NCBI GenBank assembly: GCA_002435595.1
Contig: DJBL01000107.1
Span: 1-18,148, forward strand
Length of the DNA stretch: 18,148 bases
Direction of reading: 5' to 3'
Origin: Stenotrophomonas maltophilia
GTDB lineage: Bacteria > Pseudomonadota > Gammaproteobacteria > Xanthomonadales > Xanthomonadaceae
This document shows, piece by piece, positions 1-6,993 of this stretch; positions within the stretch are counted from its first letter, which is position 1; each line of letters starts with the position of its first letter. A program made the position numbers and the translations under genes. Below the pieces are notes generated by a model, which saw nothing but the letters and a program-made list of their open reading frames with translations, ran no database searches and was not told the origin of the DNA.

Positions 1-1033
1 CGTCGGCCGCGGCCACGCGCGCCTGCGCCTTCTCGCGCAGGGCCTGGGGCACGGCGGTGTGCGGATGCTGCTGCTTGAACAGGGCCAGTTCGGTGGCCAC
101 GCTGGAGAGGCGCGCATCGGCGGCGTTGTCCTGCGCGGCATCCGCACGCTCCAGCGCGGCCAGCAACTGCGCGCCGAGTACGTCGCGCTGTTCGGTGGTC
201 GTCGCGGCCAGCGCCACCAGCGCCGGCCCCTGGTAGCCGAGCAGGTCACGGTTGGCACGCACTTCGGCCGGTGTCGCCAGTACCGCCGTCAGCAAGGTGT
301 TGGCGCGCTCGCGCTGCGCGGCGCTGGGAGCGCCGGCCTTGGCATCGGCGGACGCGGTGGCCAGGGCGATCAGGGCGAAGCGCCGCTGCAGCGCCGGTTC
401 CGGCGCAGCTGCGGCCAACTGGCCGAGCAGGGCCGCCGGATCGCGCTGGCCGGCCAGGCGGCTGGCATCCACCTCCCAGCCGTAGTCGCCGAGGATGCGC
501 CAGTCGTCCTCGCTTACCCGCTGCGGCGACACCACCGCCACCCGTAATACATCGGCCACCGCGGTACGACGGCGGGCGGCCAGGGTCAGTGCCCGGGTCA
601 GCTCGGCGCTGTCGTTGCCACCGGCCAGCCGGGTGATTTCGTGGCGCTGCGGATCGAGCACGATCAGCGTCGGGTAGCCGCGTACGCCGAACTGCTCGCC
701 CAGCGCCTGCGCGCCCTCCTGGTCGCCATCGAGGTAGACCGGCACATACTGGCGGGTCAAGGCGATGAAGGCCGGATCACGGAACAGGGTGGCCTTGAGC
801 TTGTTGCACGGCGGGCACCACACCGCGCCCCAGTACAGCAGCACCGGCTTGCCGCTCTGCCGGGCATCGGCGAAGGCATCTTCCACGTCACCGTGCCGCC
901 ATTCGATTTCCTCGGCCGCGGGTGCCGCCTCGGCCATGGCCACCGGGCTGGCGGACGGTGTCTGCTGGCAGGCGGCAAGCGCAGTGCACAGGGCGAGCAG
1001 GGCGAGCAGGGCGAAGGGCAGGGCAGCACGCAT
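1..1033 (-). CDS. Thioredoxin-fold lipoprotein, partial (C-terminus outside window)
   Basis: About 344 residues are visible before the gene leaves the left edge. From ATG 1033 the protein starts MRAALPFALLALLALCTALAAC, a lipoprotein signal with lipobox LAAC and acylated Cys22. A thioredoxin domain follows: the redox motif WCPPC (Cys73/Cys76) after the strand KPVLLYWGAV, and a cis-Pro loop GVRGYPTLIV. The rest (from about residue 150) is Ala-rich and helical and I do not recognise it. Expected location is the periplasmic face of a membrane, as a thiol-disulfide oxidoreductase or reductase for unknown partners; that role is inferred from the family. An upstream in-frame ATG at 1075 adds 14 residues before the signal peptide, and I prefer 1033 because Met-Arg then begins the signal and a possible -10 lies just upstream. 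It follows the response regulator after 129 bp, so it probably has its own promoter. Confidence 0.85.
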   Translation of the reverse strand, partial: MRAALPFALLALLALCTALAACQQTPSASPVAMAEAAPAAEEIEWRHGDVEDAFADARQSGKPVLLYWGAVWCPPCNKLKATLFRDPAFIALTRQYVPVYLDGDQEGAQALGEQFGVRGYPTLIVLDPQRHEITRLAGGNDSAELTRALTLAARRRTAVADVLRVAVVSPQRVSEDDWRILGDYGWEVDASRLAGQRDPAALLGQLAAAAPEPALQRRFALIALATASADAKAGAPSAAQRERANTLLTAVLATPAEVRANRDLLGYQGPALVALAATTTEQRDVLGAQLLAALERADAAQDNAADARLSSVATELALFKQQHPHTAVPQALREKAQARVAAAD

Positions 1034-1069
1034 CGGCGGAATCCAGGGCGGGAGGGCGGCCGCATCCAC

Positions 1070-1094
1070 GGCCATCACGCATTCTAGGAATGCG
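1070..1094 (-). promoter_or_regulatory. Inverted repeat overlapping a possible -10 box upstream of the thioredoxin lipoprotein
   Basis: The arms CGCATTC (1078-1084) and GAATGCG (1088-1094) form a perfect 7-bp inverted repeat around TAG. Read on the minus strand, its centre contains TAGAAT, a 5/6 match to a sigma70 -10 box. Transcription would then begin about 40 nt upstream of the ATG at 1033. I see no good -35 element. It could equally be a transcript-end hairpin of the response-regulator operon, but no T-run follows. Confidence 0.3.
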
Positions 1095-1162
1095 GCAGGC
1101 GCGTTGGGCGCTCGCGCTGATGGCGATTGCTCATCTGCCCAGTCGCGGCAGTGATGACGTGC

Positions 1163-1804
1163 TCAGCCGGGATCGGCGGCCAGGCGGTCGTACAGGCGCA
1201 CCAGGTCGACCAGGGTGCGCGCCTGCATCTTGCGCATCACGTTGGCGCGACGCACCTTCACCGTGATCTCGCTGATGCCGAGCTCAGCGGCAATCTGCTT
1301 GTTCAGGCGGCCGCGCACCACCCCATCCACCACCTCGCGCTCACCGGCATTGAGCAGCGCCCAGCGCTCACGCAACGCGTGCAGGGCCTGGTCCTCGCGG
1401 CGGCGCACACGGTCGCGCTCCAGCCCGTGGTGGATCGCGTCGAGCAGTTCCTGGTCACGAAACGGCTTGGTCAGGAACTCGATCGCGCCTTCCTTCATCG
1501 CCGCCACGCCCATGGCGATATCCCCGTGGCCAGTGATGAACACCACCGGCAGGTGCAGGCCGTGGCGCGCCATCTGCCGGTGGAACTCCAGCCCGCTCTG
1601 GCCCGGCATGCGCACGTCCAGGACCAGGCAGGCCGGCGCATCCTCGCGCGGGTGCTGCAGGAAGGCGGCGATCGAGGCGAACGCACGCACCTGCATTCCC
1701 ATCGAGGCCAGCAGGTCTTCCAGCGCCGCGCGCACCGAGTGGTCGTCATCGACCACGTAGACGATCGGGGCGGCCTCCACCGCCGGAGTGCCGGGCCTAG
1801 CCAT
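1163..1804 (-). CDS. FixJ/NarL-type response regulator
   Basis: This is a 213-residue protein with an N-terminal receiver domain (about 12-130) and a C-terminal LuxR-type helix-turn-helix (about 150-210). Receiver residues are complete: the acidic pocket VVDDD (18-21), phosphoacceptor Asp63 in VLDVRMPG, Thr91 in FITGHGD and Lys113 in LTKPF. The DNA-binding part contains NKQIAAELGISEITVKVRR, typical of FixJ/TodT-like transcription factors. I start it at ATG 1804, where the mRNA has GGGAG 5 nt upstream; the in-frame extension further upstream lies inside the kinase gene. The start overlaps the kinase stop codon by 8 nt (1797-1804), which implies translational coupling. The target genes cannot be read from sequence. 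Its position at the end of the magnesium cluster makes those genes one candidate. Confidence 0.93.
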   Translation of the reverse strand: MARPGTPAVEAAPIVYVVDDDHSVRAALEDLLASMGMQVRAFASIAAFLQHPREDAPACLVLDVRMPGQSGLEFHRQMARHGLHLPVVFITGHGDIAMGVAAMKEGAIEFLTKPFRDQELLDAIHHGLERDRVRRREDQALHALRERWALLNAGEREVVDGVVRGRLNKQIAAELGISEITVKVRRANVMRKMQARTLVDLVRLYDRLAADPG

Positions 1805-2855
1805 GCGCACTCCCGGTGTGGGCAGGCAGTTCCACCACGAAACGTGCGCCGCCACCTGCGGCCGCTTCGGCGCGGATCTGCCCGTCGTTGGCCTCCAGGA
1901 TGCTGCGACTCAGGCTCAAGCCCAGGCCCAGCCCGCCGGCCTTGGTGGTCCAGAACGCATCGAAGACCCGCTCCGGCGCCTCCAGCGGCAGGCCGCTGCC
2001 GTGGTCGCGCACGCCCAGCGCCACCCTGCCGTTGGCCAGCACGGTGCTGTATACGTGCAGGCGACGCTGCCCGATCGGCACCTCGGCCATCGCATCGACC
2101 GCGTTGAGGATCAGGTTGCCGATCACCTGTTGCACCTGCACGCGATCGCCGTACACCCACGGCACCCCATCGTCCAGCTGGGTGCTCACCGGTACCGCAT
2201 GCTGCTCCAGTTCGCTGCGCGACAGCGCCAGCATTTCCAGCACGGCCTGGTTCAAATCAAAACCGGCGCGGGCCGGACGCGCGCCGCGGGTCAGCCCGCG
2301 GATGCGCGCGATCACGTCGCTGGCCCGGTGCGCATCGGCCAGGATCCGGGCCAGCGTCTGGCGCGCCTTGTCCACATTGGGTGGGTCCTGCGCCAGCCAG
2401 CGCTGGCTGGCTTCGGCGCTGCTGGCGATGGCGGCCAGCGGCTGGTTGACCTCGTGCGCGATGGACGTGGTCAGTTCGCCCACCGTGGAGGCGCGTGCCA
2501 CCCGCAGCAGCCGTGCCTGGGCCTCCTGCACGGCCGCCTTGGCCGCTTCCATCTTCAACGCCAGGTAGGTCGTGATCGCGATCACCAGCATGCCGATGGC
2601 CGAGTTGACCAGGCCGATCCGGTAAGTGCCAAAGCCGGTGAGCAAGAAGCTCAACCCGGTCAGCGCGATGCACAGCGCCGCCAGCAGCACCAGGCCACGC
2701 GACGGCAGCATGCGCGCGGCGGCCAGGATCACCGCGGCGTAGAAGCAGGCGGCGGCCACGGCATAGTCGGTGAGCGTATCGGCGGCAAAGATGGCGGCCA
2801 TCACCACGCCCAGCCCGAGCAGGGCAAACGTACGGCGCGAGGGCGAAGCGGGCAT
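1797..2855 (-). CDS. Membrane sensor histidine kinase
   Basis: The product has 352 residues. The first 100 residues contain about four hydrophobic segments (roughly 10-26, 31-48, 54-74 and 80-100) with only short loops, so there is no large periplasmic sensor domain. A helical linker leads to the HisKA-type H-box AHEVNQPLAAIA with phosphorylated His134. The ATPase domain has the N-box NLILNAVDAM (247-256), G1 box RDHGSGLP (283-290), F-box VFDAFWTTK (298-306) and G2 box GLGLGLS (309-314). This is the FixL/DctB-like kinase class paired with FixJ-type regulators, which matches the next gene. I use ATG 2855, with GGGAG about 10 nt upstream; the longer ORF back to 3098 runs through mgtC in another frame and is rejected. 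It lies 82 nt downstream of the MgtC-family gene. The signal sensed is unknown; membrane or cation state is only a guess. Confidence 0.92.
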   Translation of the reverse strand: MPASPSRRTFALLGLGVVMAAIFAADTLTDYAVAAACFYAAVILAAARMLPSRGLVLLAALCIALTGLSFLLTGFGTYRIGLVNSAIGMLVIAITTYLALKMEAAKAAVQEAQARLLRVARASTVGELTTSIAHEVNQPLAAIASSAEASQRWLAQDPPNVDKARQTLARILADAHRASDVIARIRGLTRGARPARAGFDLNQAVLEMLALSRSELEQHAVPVSTQLDDGVPWVYGDRVQVQQVIGNLILNAVDAMAEVPIGQRRLHVYSTVLANGRVALGVRDHGSGLPLEAPERVFDAFWTTKAGGLGLGLSLSRSILEANDGQIRAEAAAGGGARFVVELPAHTGSAHG

Positions 2856-2915
2856 CGGGACAGCTCCCAGCAGTGCGGGTGGGGCGCCGCGGCGGGCGGC
2901 GCGCGGAGCATAGCA

Positions 2916-2931
2916 CCGGGCAGGTGCCCGG
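2916..2931 (-). other. Perfect hairpin between the MgtC-family gene and the kinase gene
   Basis: CCGGGCA (2916-2922) and TGCCCGG (2925-2931) are perfectly complementary with a 2-nt centre; a real RNA loop would open one pair. The stem begins a few nt after the MgtC-family stop codon in the transcript. No T-run follows, so it is not a canonical intrinsic terminator. It may mark mRNA processing or partial attenuation between the transport genes and the two-component genes. Confidence 0.35.
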
Positions 2932-2937
2932 CTTGTC

Positions 2938-3675
2938 TCAGTCTTCCAGGGTCGCATTCCAGAAGGCCTGCAACACGTCTTCGCGCGCGGCCAGGGCAGC
3001 CAGCACCGCATCCAGCTCGTCTGCATCCACGGCCGTCGCATACAGCACCGCCTCGATCTCCACATCGCGATCGCCGAACGGGCGCGGCTCCACCGCACGC
3101 ACCGGGTAGTGCGCCTGTTCGAGCATCACCAGCAGCCGGTCCAGCACCTCGGCCTGCTGTTCACGCCGGCAGACCACGGTGACCGCGTAGGTCGCCTCGC
3201 TGAAGGCTTCCTGCAGCGGCTGGCGCTGGATGCGGTTGACCACCGGGCGCAGCAGCGTATTGGCAGCCAACACGAACACCGCTGCCAGCACGGCCTCGGG
3301 CAACAGCTTGATCCCTGCGGAGGCACCGACCGCCGCCGAGCCCCACAGGGTCGCGGCGGTGTTCAGCCCCGACACCTGCGTGCCGTCCTTCATGATCACG
3401 CCGGCGCCGAGGAAGCCCACGCCGGAGATGACATAGGCCACCACGTGCAGCGGCGAAGGCGCGCCGCCGTGCATGCCGTGGTAACGCACGGCCAGGTCCA
3501 CGAACACCGCGGCACCCACCGCCACCAGCGTATTGGTGCGCAGGCCGGCGGTGCGCTGGCGCAGTTGCCGTTCCAGCCCGATCGCCGCGCCCAGCACGAA
3601 GGCGGTGCACAGGCTGATCAGGGTGCTGACCGTAGCGCCGGCGTTGAAGGCCGGCAGATGCGGGTTGAAATCCAT
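2938..3675 (-). CDS. MgtC/SapB family membrane protein
   Basis: The protein has 245 residues. The N-terminal half carries the MgtC/SapB signature: GLERQLRQRTAGLRTNTL (33-50) followed by GVGFLGAGVIM (85-95) and GLNTAATLWGSAAVG (103-117). Transmembrane segments lie around 15-33, 47-63, 78-97, 104-120 and 124-142. The C-terminal part (about 160-245) is a soluble alpha/beta domain like the ACT-like tail of longer MgtC proteins. In Salmonella, MgtC is induced by low Mg2+ and modulates the F-type ATP synthase and intramacrophage survival rather than transporting Mg2+. That function is not established for homologues in this group. ATG 3675 has a strong SD (AAGGGAG) 6 nt upstream. It starts 30 nt after the mgtA stop, so it is almost certainly co-transcribed with it. 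Confidence 0.93.
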   Translation of the reverse strand: MDFNPHLPAFNAGATVSTLISLCTAFVLGAAIGLERQLRQRTAGLRTNTLVAVGAAVFVDLAVRYHGMHGGAPSPLHVVAYVISGVGFLGAGVIMKDGTQVSGLNTAATLWGSAAVGASAGIKLLPEAVLAAVFVLAANTLLRPVVNRIQRQPLQEAFSEATYAVTVVCRREQQAEVLDRLLVMLEQAHYPVRAVEPRPFGDRDVEIEAVLYATAVDADELDAVLAALAAREDVLQAFWNATLED

Positions 3676-3705
3676 GCGGTGCTCCCTTGATGCGCGCGGC
3701 GGCGC

Positions 3706-6465
3706 TTACTGCCAGCCGTAGCGGCGGATGTAGACCTTCTTCAGCAACGTGGTCAGTACCGCGTAGCCGAACAGGATCGCCACCAGGAACGGCCAGTAGC
3801 CTGGCGGCAGCGCCTGCAGCTTGAAATAACCTGCCAGCGGACTCATCGGCAGCAGCACGCCCACGGCCATGATCAGCCCGGTCATCAGCAGCAGCGGGGG
3901 AGCGGCGATGCTCTGCACGAACGGCACCTTCGGCGTGCGGATCATGTGCACGATCAGGGTCTGCGTGAGCAACCCCACCACGAACCAGCCGGACTGGAAC
4001 AGCCCCTGGTCGGCCGCCGTGCGCGCGTCGAACACGTACCACATCAGCGCAAAGCAGCTCAGGTCGAAGATCGAGCTGATCGGCCCGAAGAACACCATGA
4101 AGCGCCCGATGTCGGCCGGATTCCACTTCAGCGGCCGCCGCACCAGCTCCTGGTCCACGTTGTCGAACGGGATGGCGATCTGCGACACGTCATACAGCAG
4201 GTTCTGCACCAGCAACTGCAGCGGCAGCATCGGCAGGAACGGCAGGAAGGCCGAGGCCACCAGCACCGAGAACACATTGCCGAAATTGGAGCTGGCGGTC
4301 ATGCGGATGTACTTGAGCATGTTGCTGAAGGTGCGCCGGCCCTGGATCACCCCTTCCTCGAGCACCATCAGGTTCTTCTCGAGCAGGATGATGTCCGCCG
4401 CTTCCTTGGCGATGTCCACCGCGCTGTCCACGCTGATGCCGATATCGGCCGCGCGCAGCGCCGGTGCATCATTGATGCCGTCGCCCAGGAAGCCCACCAC
4501 CTTGCCCTGCGCGCGCAGGGCGCGCACCAGGCGTTCCTTGTGCAGCGGCGTGAGCCGGGCGAACACACGGTGGCGCATCACCGTCGCCTGCACCGCGGCC
4601 TCGTCCATGCACTCGATCTGCGGCCCGGTCACGATGCGCTCGGCGGGCAGTCCGACCTGCGCACAAACCCGCGCCGTCACCAGCTCGTTGTCGCCGGTGA
4701 ACACCTTGACCTCCACCCCGTGCGCGGCCAGGGCCTGCAACGCCTGTGCGGTGGATTCCTTGGGCGGATCCAGGAAAGCCACGTAGCCAAGCAGGGTCAA
4801 TCCGTGCTCGTCGGCCTGCGAGTACACCGCGCGGTCGGCCGAGGTCTCCTTCATCGCCACCGCCACCACGCGCAGGCCCTGTTCGTTGAGCTCCTCGGTG
4901 GTCTGTCGCACCCGCGCCAGCCGCGCCGCATCCAGGTCCACGTCCTGGCCCTCCACGCGGACCCGGCTGCACACCGCCAGCATTTCCTCCACCGCGCCCT
5001 TGCAGATCAGTTCATGGTGATCACCGCGCTCGGACACCACCACCGACATCCGCCGGCGCTCGAAGTCGAACGGAATCTCGTCGACCTTGCGGTAATCCTG
5101 GGCCAGGCGCAGCTCGGTCTGCAGCTCCACGTGCTCCAGCACCGCGCGGTCGAGCAGGTTGCTCAGCCCGGTCTGGAAGTGGCTGTTGAGATAGGCGAAG
5201 GCCAGCACGTCCTGCGAATCGTTGCCGAACACATCGGTGTGCCGCTCCAGCGCGATGCGGTCCTGGGTGAGGGTGCCGGTCTTGTCGGTGCACAGCACCT
5301 CCATCGCCCCGAAGTTCTGGATCGCATCGAGCCGCTTGACGATCACCTTGCGCCGCGACAGCAGCACCGCGCCCTTGGCCAGGGTGGAGGTAACGATCAT
5401 CGGCAGCATCTCCGGGGTCAGCCCGACCGCCACCGACAGGGCGAACAGGAATGCCTCGGGCCAGTCGCCCTTGGTCACCCCGTTGACCAGCAGCACGAAC
5501 GGCACCATCACCAGTGCGAAGCGGATCAGCAGCCAGCTGACGCTGTTGACCCCGGCCTGGAAGGCGGTGGGCGCGCGCTCGCTGGCGGTGCTGCGCTGGG
5601 CGATGGTGCCAAAGCAGGTCCGGTTGCCGGTGGCCAGCACCACCGCGGTGGCCGTGCCGGACACCACGTTGGTGCCCATGAACAGCAGGTTGGGCTGCTC
5701 CAGCAGGTTGGCCTGCGCCGGATCGGGCGCGGCAAACTTCTCCAGCGGCAGCGACTCGCCGGTCATCGCCGCCTGGGCCACGAACAGATCCTTGGCGCCC
5801 AGCACACGGCAATCGGCGGGGATCATGTCGCCCGCCGACAGCACGATGTGGTCGCCGGGCACCAGTTCACGGATCGGCAGCGGGCGCTGCTGCGCCGGGC
5901 GTCGCGCATGCAGGTGCGGGTCCAGGTGCGCGGCGGAGCGCTCGGCGGCGGCGTGGCCCGGGGCACGCCGCAGCACCCGCGCGTGGTTGCCGACCAGCGC
6001 CTTGAGGCGCTCGGCGGCGCGGTTGGAGCGGCCCTCCTGGATGAAACGGATCAGCGTGGACAGGGCCACCATCGTTCCGATCACCACCGTGGCCTTGAGG
6101 TCCTCGGTGAGCCAGGACACCACCGCCAGCAGGCTCAGCAGCAGGTTGAACGGATTGCGGTAGCACTGCCACAGGTGACGCCACCACGGCAGCGGCATTT
6201 CGTGATCGATCTCGTTGGGCCCCACGCGCGCCAACCGCTCGCGGGCCTCCTGCGCGGTCAGTCCGTCCGGCTGCGAGTCCAGGCCCGCCAGCGCGGCCGA
6301 CAACGGTGCGTGCGCCAGGCGCAGCAGCGCGGCGCTGAAATCCGCGGGCACCGGGCCGGCGCCACCGCGACCGCTTCCGGACGCGGGCAGGGCACGGCGA
6401 CGGAACAGGCTGGCAGCGCGACGGCTGCGCAGGAAGGCATCGAACCATGCGTTGAGCAGGGTCAT
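3706..6465 (-). CDS. mgtA: Magnesium-transporting P-type ATPase (P3B)
   Basis: This 919-residue inner-membrane pump imports Mg2+ using ATP. All P-type hallmarks are present: TGES (235-238) in the actuator domain, the membrane motif GLTPEMLPMIV (349-358) diagnostic for the P3B subclass, DKTGTLT with phosphorylated Asp394, KGA (489-491) for nucleotide binding, TGDN (590-593) and GDGINDAP (661-668). The C-terminal membrane helices (about 730-910) are complete. Compared with my recollection of enterobacterial MgtA, the stretch at 165-198 entering the actuator domain looks longer and is rich in His and Arg. ATG 6465 has AAGGAG 6 nt upstream; a TTG two codons earlier is the less likely start. It follows the 99-aa gene by about 60 nt, precedes the MgtC-family gene by 30 nt, and lies behind the leader described at 6872-6964. 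Confidence 0.96.
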   Translation of the reverse strand: MTLLNAWFDAFLRSRRAASLFRRRALPASGSGRGGAGPVPADFSAALLRLAHAPLSAALAGLDSQPDGLTAQEARERLARVGPNEIDHEMPLPWWRHLWQCYRNPFNLLLSLLAVVSWLTEDLKATVVIGTMVALSTLIRFIQEGRSNRAAERLKALVGNHARVLRRAPGHAAAERSAAHLDPHLHARRPAQQRPLPIRELVPGDHIVLSAGDMIPADCRVLGAKDLFVAQAAMTGESLPLEKFAAPDPAQANLLEQPNLLFMGTNVVSGTATAVVLATGNRTCFGTIAQRSTASERAPTAFQAGVNSVSWLLIRFALVMVPFVLLVNGVTKGDWPEAFLFALSVAVGLTPEMLPMIVTSTLAKGAVLLSRRKVIVKRLDAIQNFGAMEVLCTDKTGTLTQDRIALERHTDVFGNDSQDVLAFAYLNSHFQTGLSNLLDRAVLEHVELQTELRLAQDYRKVDEIPFDFERRRMSVVVSERGDHHELICKGAVEEMLAVCSRVRVEGQDVDLDAARLARVRQTTEELNEQGLRVVAVAMKETSADRAVYSQADEHGLTLLGYVAFLDPPKESTAQALQALAAHGVEVKVFTGDNELVTARVCAQVGLPAERIVTGPQIECMDEAAVQATVMRHRVFARLTPLHKERLVRALRAQGKVVGFLGDGINDAPALRAADIGISVDSAVDIAKEAADIILLEKNLMVLEEGVIQGRRTFSNMLKYIRMTASSNFGNVFSVLVASAFLPFLPMLPLQLLVQNLLYDVSQIAIPFDNVDQELVRRPLKWNPADIGRFMVFFGPISSIFDLSCFALMWYVFDARTAADQGLFQSGWFVVGLLTQTLIVHMIRTPKVPFVQSIAAPPLLLMTGLIMAVGVLLPMSPLAGYFKLQALPPGYWPFLVAILFGYAVLTTLLKKVYIRRYGWQ

Positions 6466-6528
6466 GGGCAACTCCTTGGAAGCAGGTGCAGGGCCGCGCG
6501 CCAGCGGCAGCGGTCCTGCGGGCAGGGC

Positions 6529-6828
6529 TCAGGCGTGGCGGACGTGGGCCGGCGGCATCGCCCAGGCAGGTCGCGGCGGCTGTGGGCTGCCGCCCGTGCA
6601 CAGCGGCTGCAGCGTGCTGCGCAGTGGCGCGGGCAGGTGGCGCAGCACATGGATCCGGTCGCAGATCGGCAGCAGGCTCAGGGCGTCGGCCACCACGCGC
6701 GGCGAACCCAGCGCCAGGGCGCGGGCGAACAGCGGCGCGCCGTATTGCAGCAGGTGGCTGCGCAGCGCCGCCACGTCGCGCTCGCCGACCAGGCGGCGCA
6801 GGGTGATGTAGAGGATCTTGTAGTGCAT
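6529..6828 (-). CDS. Small MgtE-N-like protein preceding mgtA
   Basis: The gene encodes 99 residues starting at ATG 6828, with an excellent SD (GGAGG, 7 nt spacing). The core (about 10-77) looks like a helical superhelix. The segment VVADALSLLPICDRIHVLRH (45-64), followed by LPAPLRSTL, follows the pattern of the repeats in the cytosolic N domain of the MgtE channel (aspartate-Ala-x-x-Leu-Leu-x-x-Leu-Pro, then Leu-Arg-x-Leu-Pro). There is no membrane segment; the tail (78-99) is Pro-rich and probably disordered. In MgtE this domain senses cytosolic Mg2+, so a stand-alone copy could be a Mg2+-responsive partner or regulator of MgtA. This is pattern matching by eye; the acidic Mg2+-binding residues of MgtE are not obviously conserved. 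It is the first gene after the leader ORF and about 60 nt upstream of mgtA. Confidence 0.75.
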   Translation of the reverse strand: MHYKILYITLRRLVGERDVAALRSHLLQYGAPLFARALALGSPRVVADALSLLPICDRIHVLRHLPAPLRSTLQPLCTGGSPQPPRPAWAMPPAHVRHA

Positions 6829-6852
6829 CGGAAAGCCTCCGGGCAGACAGCG

Positions 6853-6897
6853 CCGGCCGGCCTGCCGGCACTCAGTCGCGCACAGGCCGCCGGCCGG
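6853..6897 (-). promoter_or_regulatory. Leader hairpin spanning the end of the MgtL-like ORF
   Basis: In the minus-strand transcript the arm at 6897-6883 (CCGGCCGG, then a 3-nt bulge CGG, then CCTG) pairs with CAGGCCGGCCGG at 6864-6853. This gives a 12-bp, nearly all-GC stem with an 18-nt loop. The left arm lies in the last codons of the leader ORF, so a ribosome translating to the stop would keep the stem open, while early ribosome release would let it form. No T-run follows, so any termination would need Rho. Confidence 0.5.
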
Positions 6898-6964
6898 ACG
6901 CCGGGGAAAGACAGGGCAGGGGATGGAGCAGCGGCGCGTGGCGCCGGGCTGGATCGGGATCCAT
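6872..6964 (-). CDS. Proline-rich leader peptide resembling MgtL
   Basis: This 30-codon ORF begins ATG at 6964 and ends TGA at 6872. It has a consensus GGAGG SD at 6970-6974 with 5-nt spacing. The peptide starts MDPDPARRHAP and ends RRPVRD, with 7 prolines in 30 residues. The Salmonella/E. coli mgtA leader peptide MgtL starts MEPDPTPLPRRR. Both share Met-acidic-Pro-Asp-Pro followed by an Arg cluster. In enterobacteria this acidic/proline N-terminus destabilises ribosomes when Mg2+ is low, and loss of MgtL translation lets transcription proceed into mgtA past a Rho-dependent terminator. The same position (first ORF of an mgtA transcript, 43 nt before the next start) supports an equivalent role here. 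Similarity is from memory of MgtL and covers few residues, so independent origin is possible. Confidence 0.72.
   Translation of the reverse strand: MDPDPARRHAPLLHPLPCLSPASGRRPVRD
6903..6932 (-). promoter_or_regulatory. C-rich, G-poor rut-like segment in the leader ORF
   Basis: Read on the minus strand, this 30-nt stretch contains 16 C and 4 G, with repeated pyrimidine-C steps (such as CCATCCCCTGCCC and TTTCCCC). That is a marked C-over-G excess against a strand that is otherwise GC-balanced. Such C-rich bubbles are typical of Rho utilisation sites. It lies inside the leader ORF, so it would be covered by translating ribosomes and exposed if they drop off. Rho use is an inference; no experiment is implied. 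Confidence 0.4.
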
Positions 6965-6969
6965 GGCGA

Positions 6970-6984
6970 CCTCCGTGTGCGGAA
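6970..6984 (-). promoter_or_regulatory. SD of the leader ORF with a possible masking hairpin
   Basis: CGGAGG (6970-6975 in complement) is the SD of the leader ORF. The preceding transcript segment CCTTCCG (about 6979-6985) can pair with it across a CACA loop, giving about six pairs including one G-U. Leader translation could therefore be limited by this small hairpin. Confidence 0.3.
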
Positions 6985-6993
6985 GGAGAGGGG

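Noticed and set aside
59..1087. Plus-strand ORFs opposite the thioredoxin lipoprotein
   Set aside because: The minus-strand frame gives a lipobox and a WCPPC thioredoxin motif; the plus-strand frames give Arg/Pro/Ala-rich sequence only.
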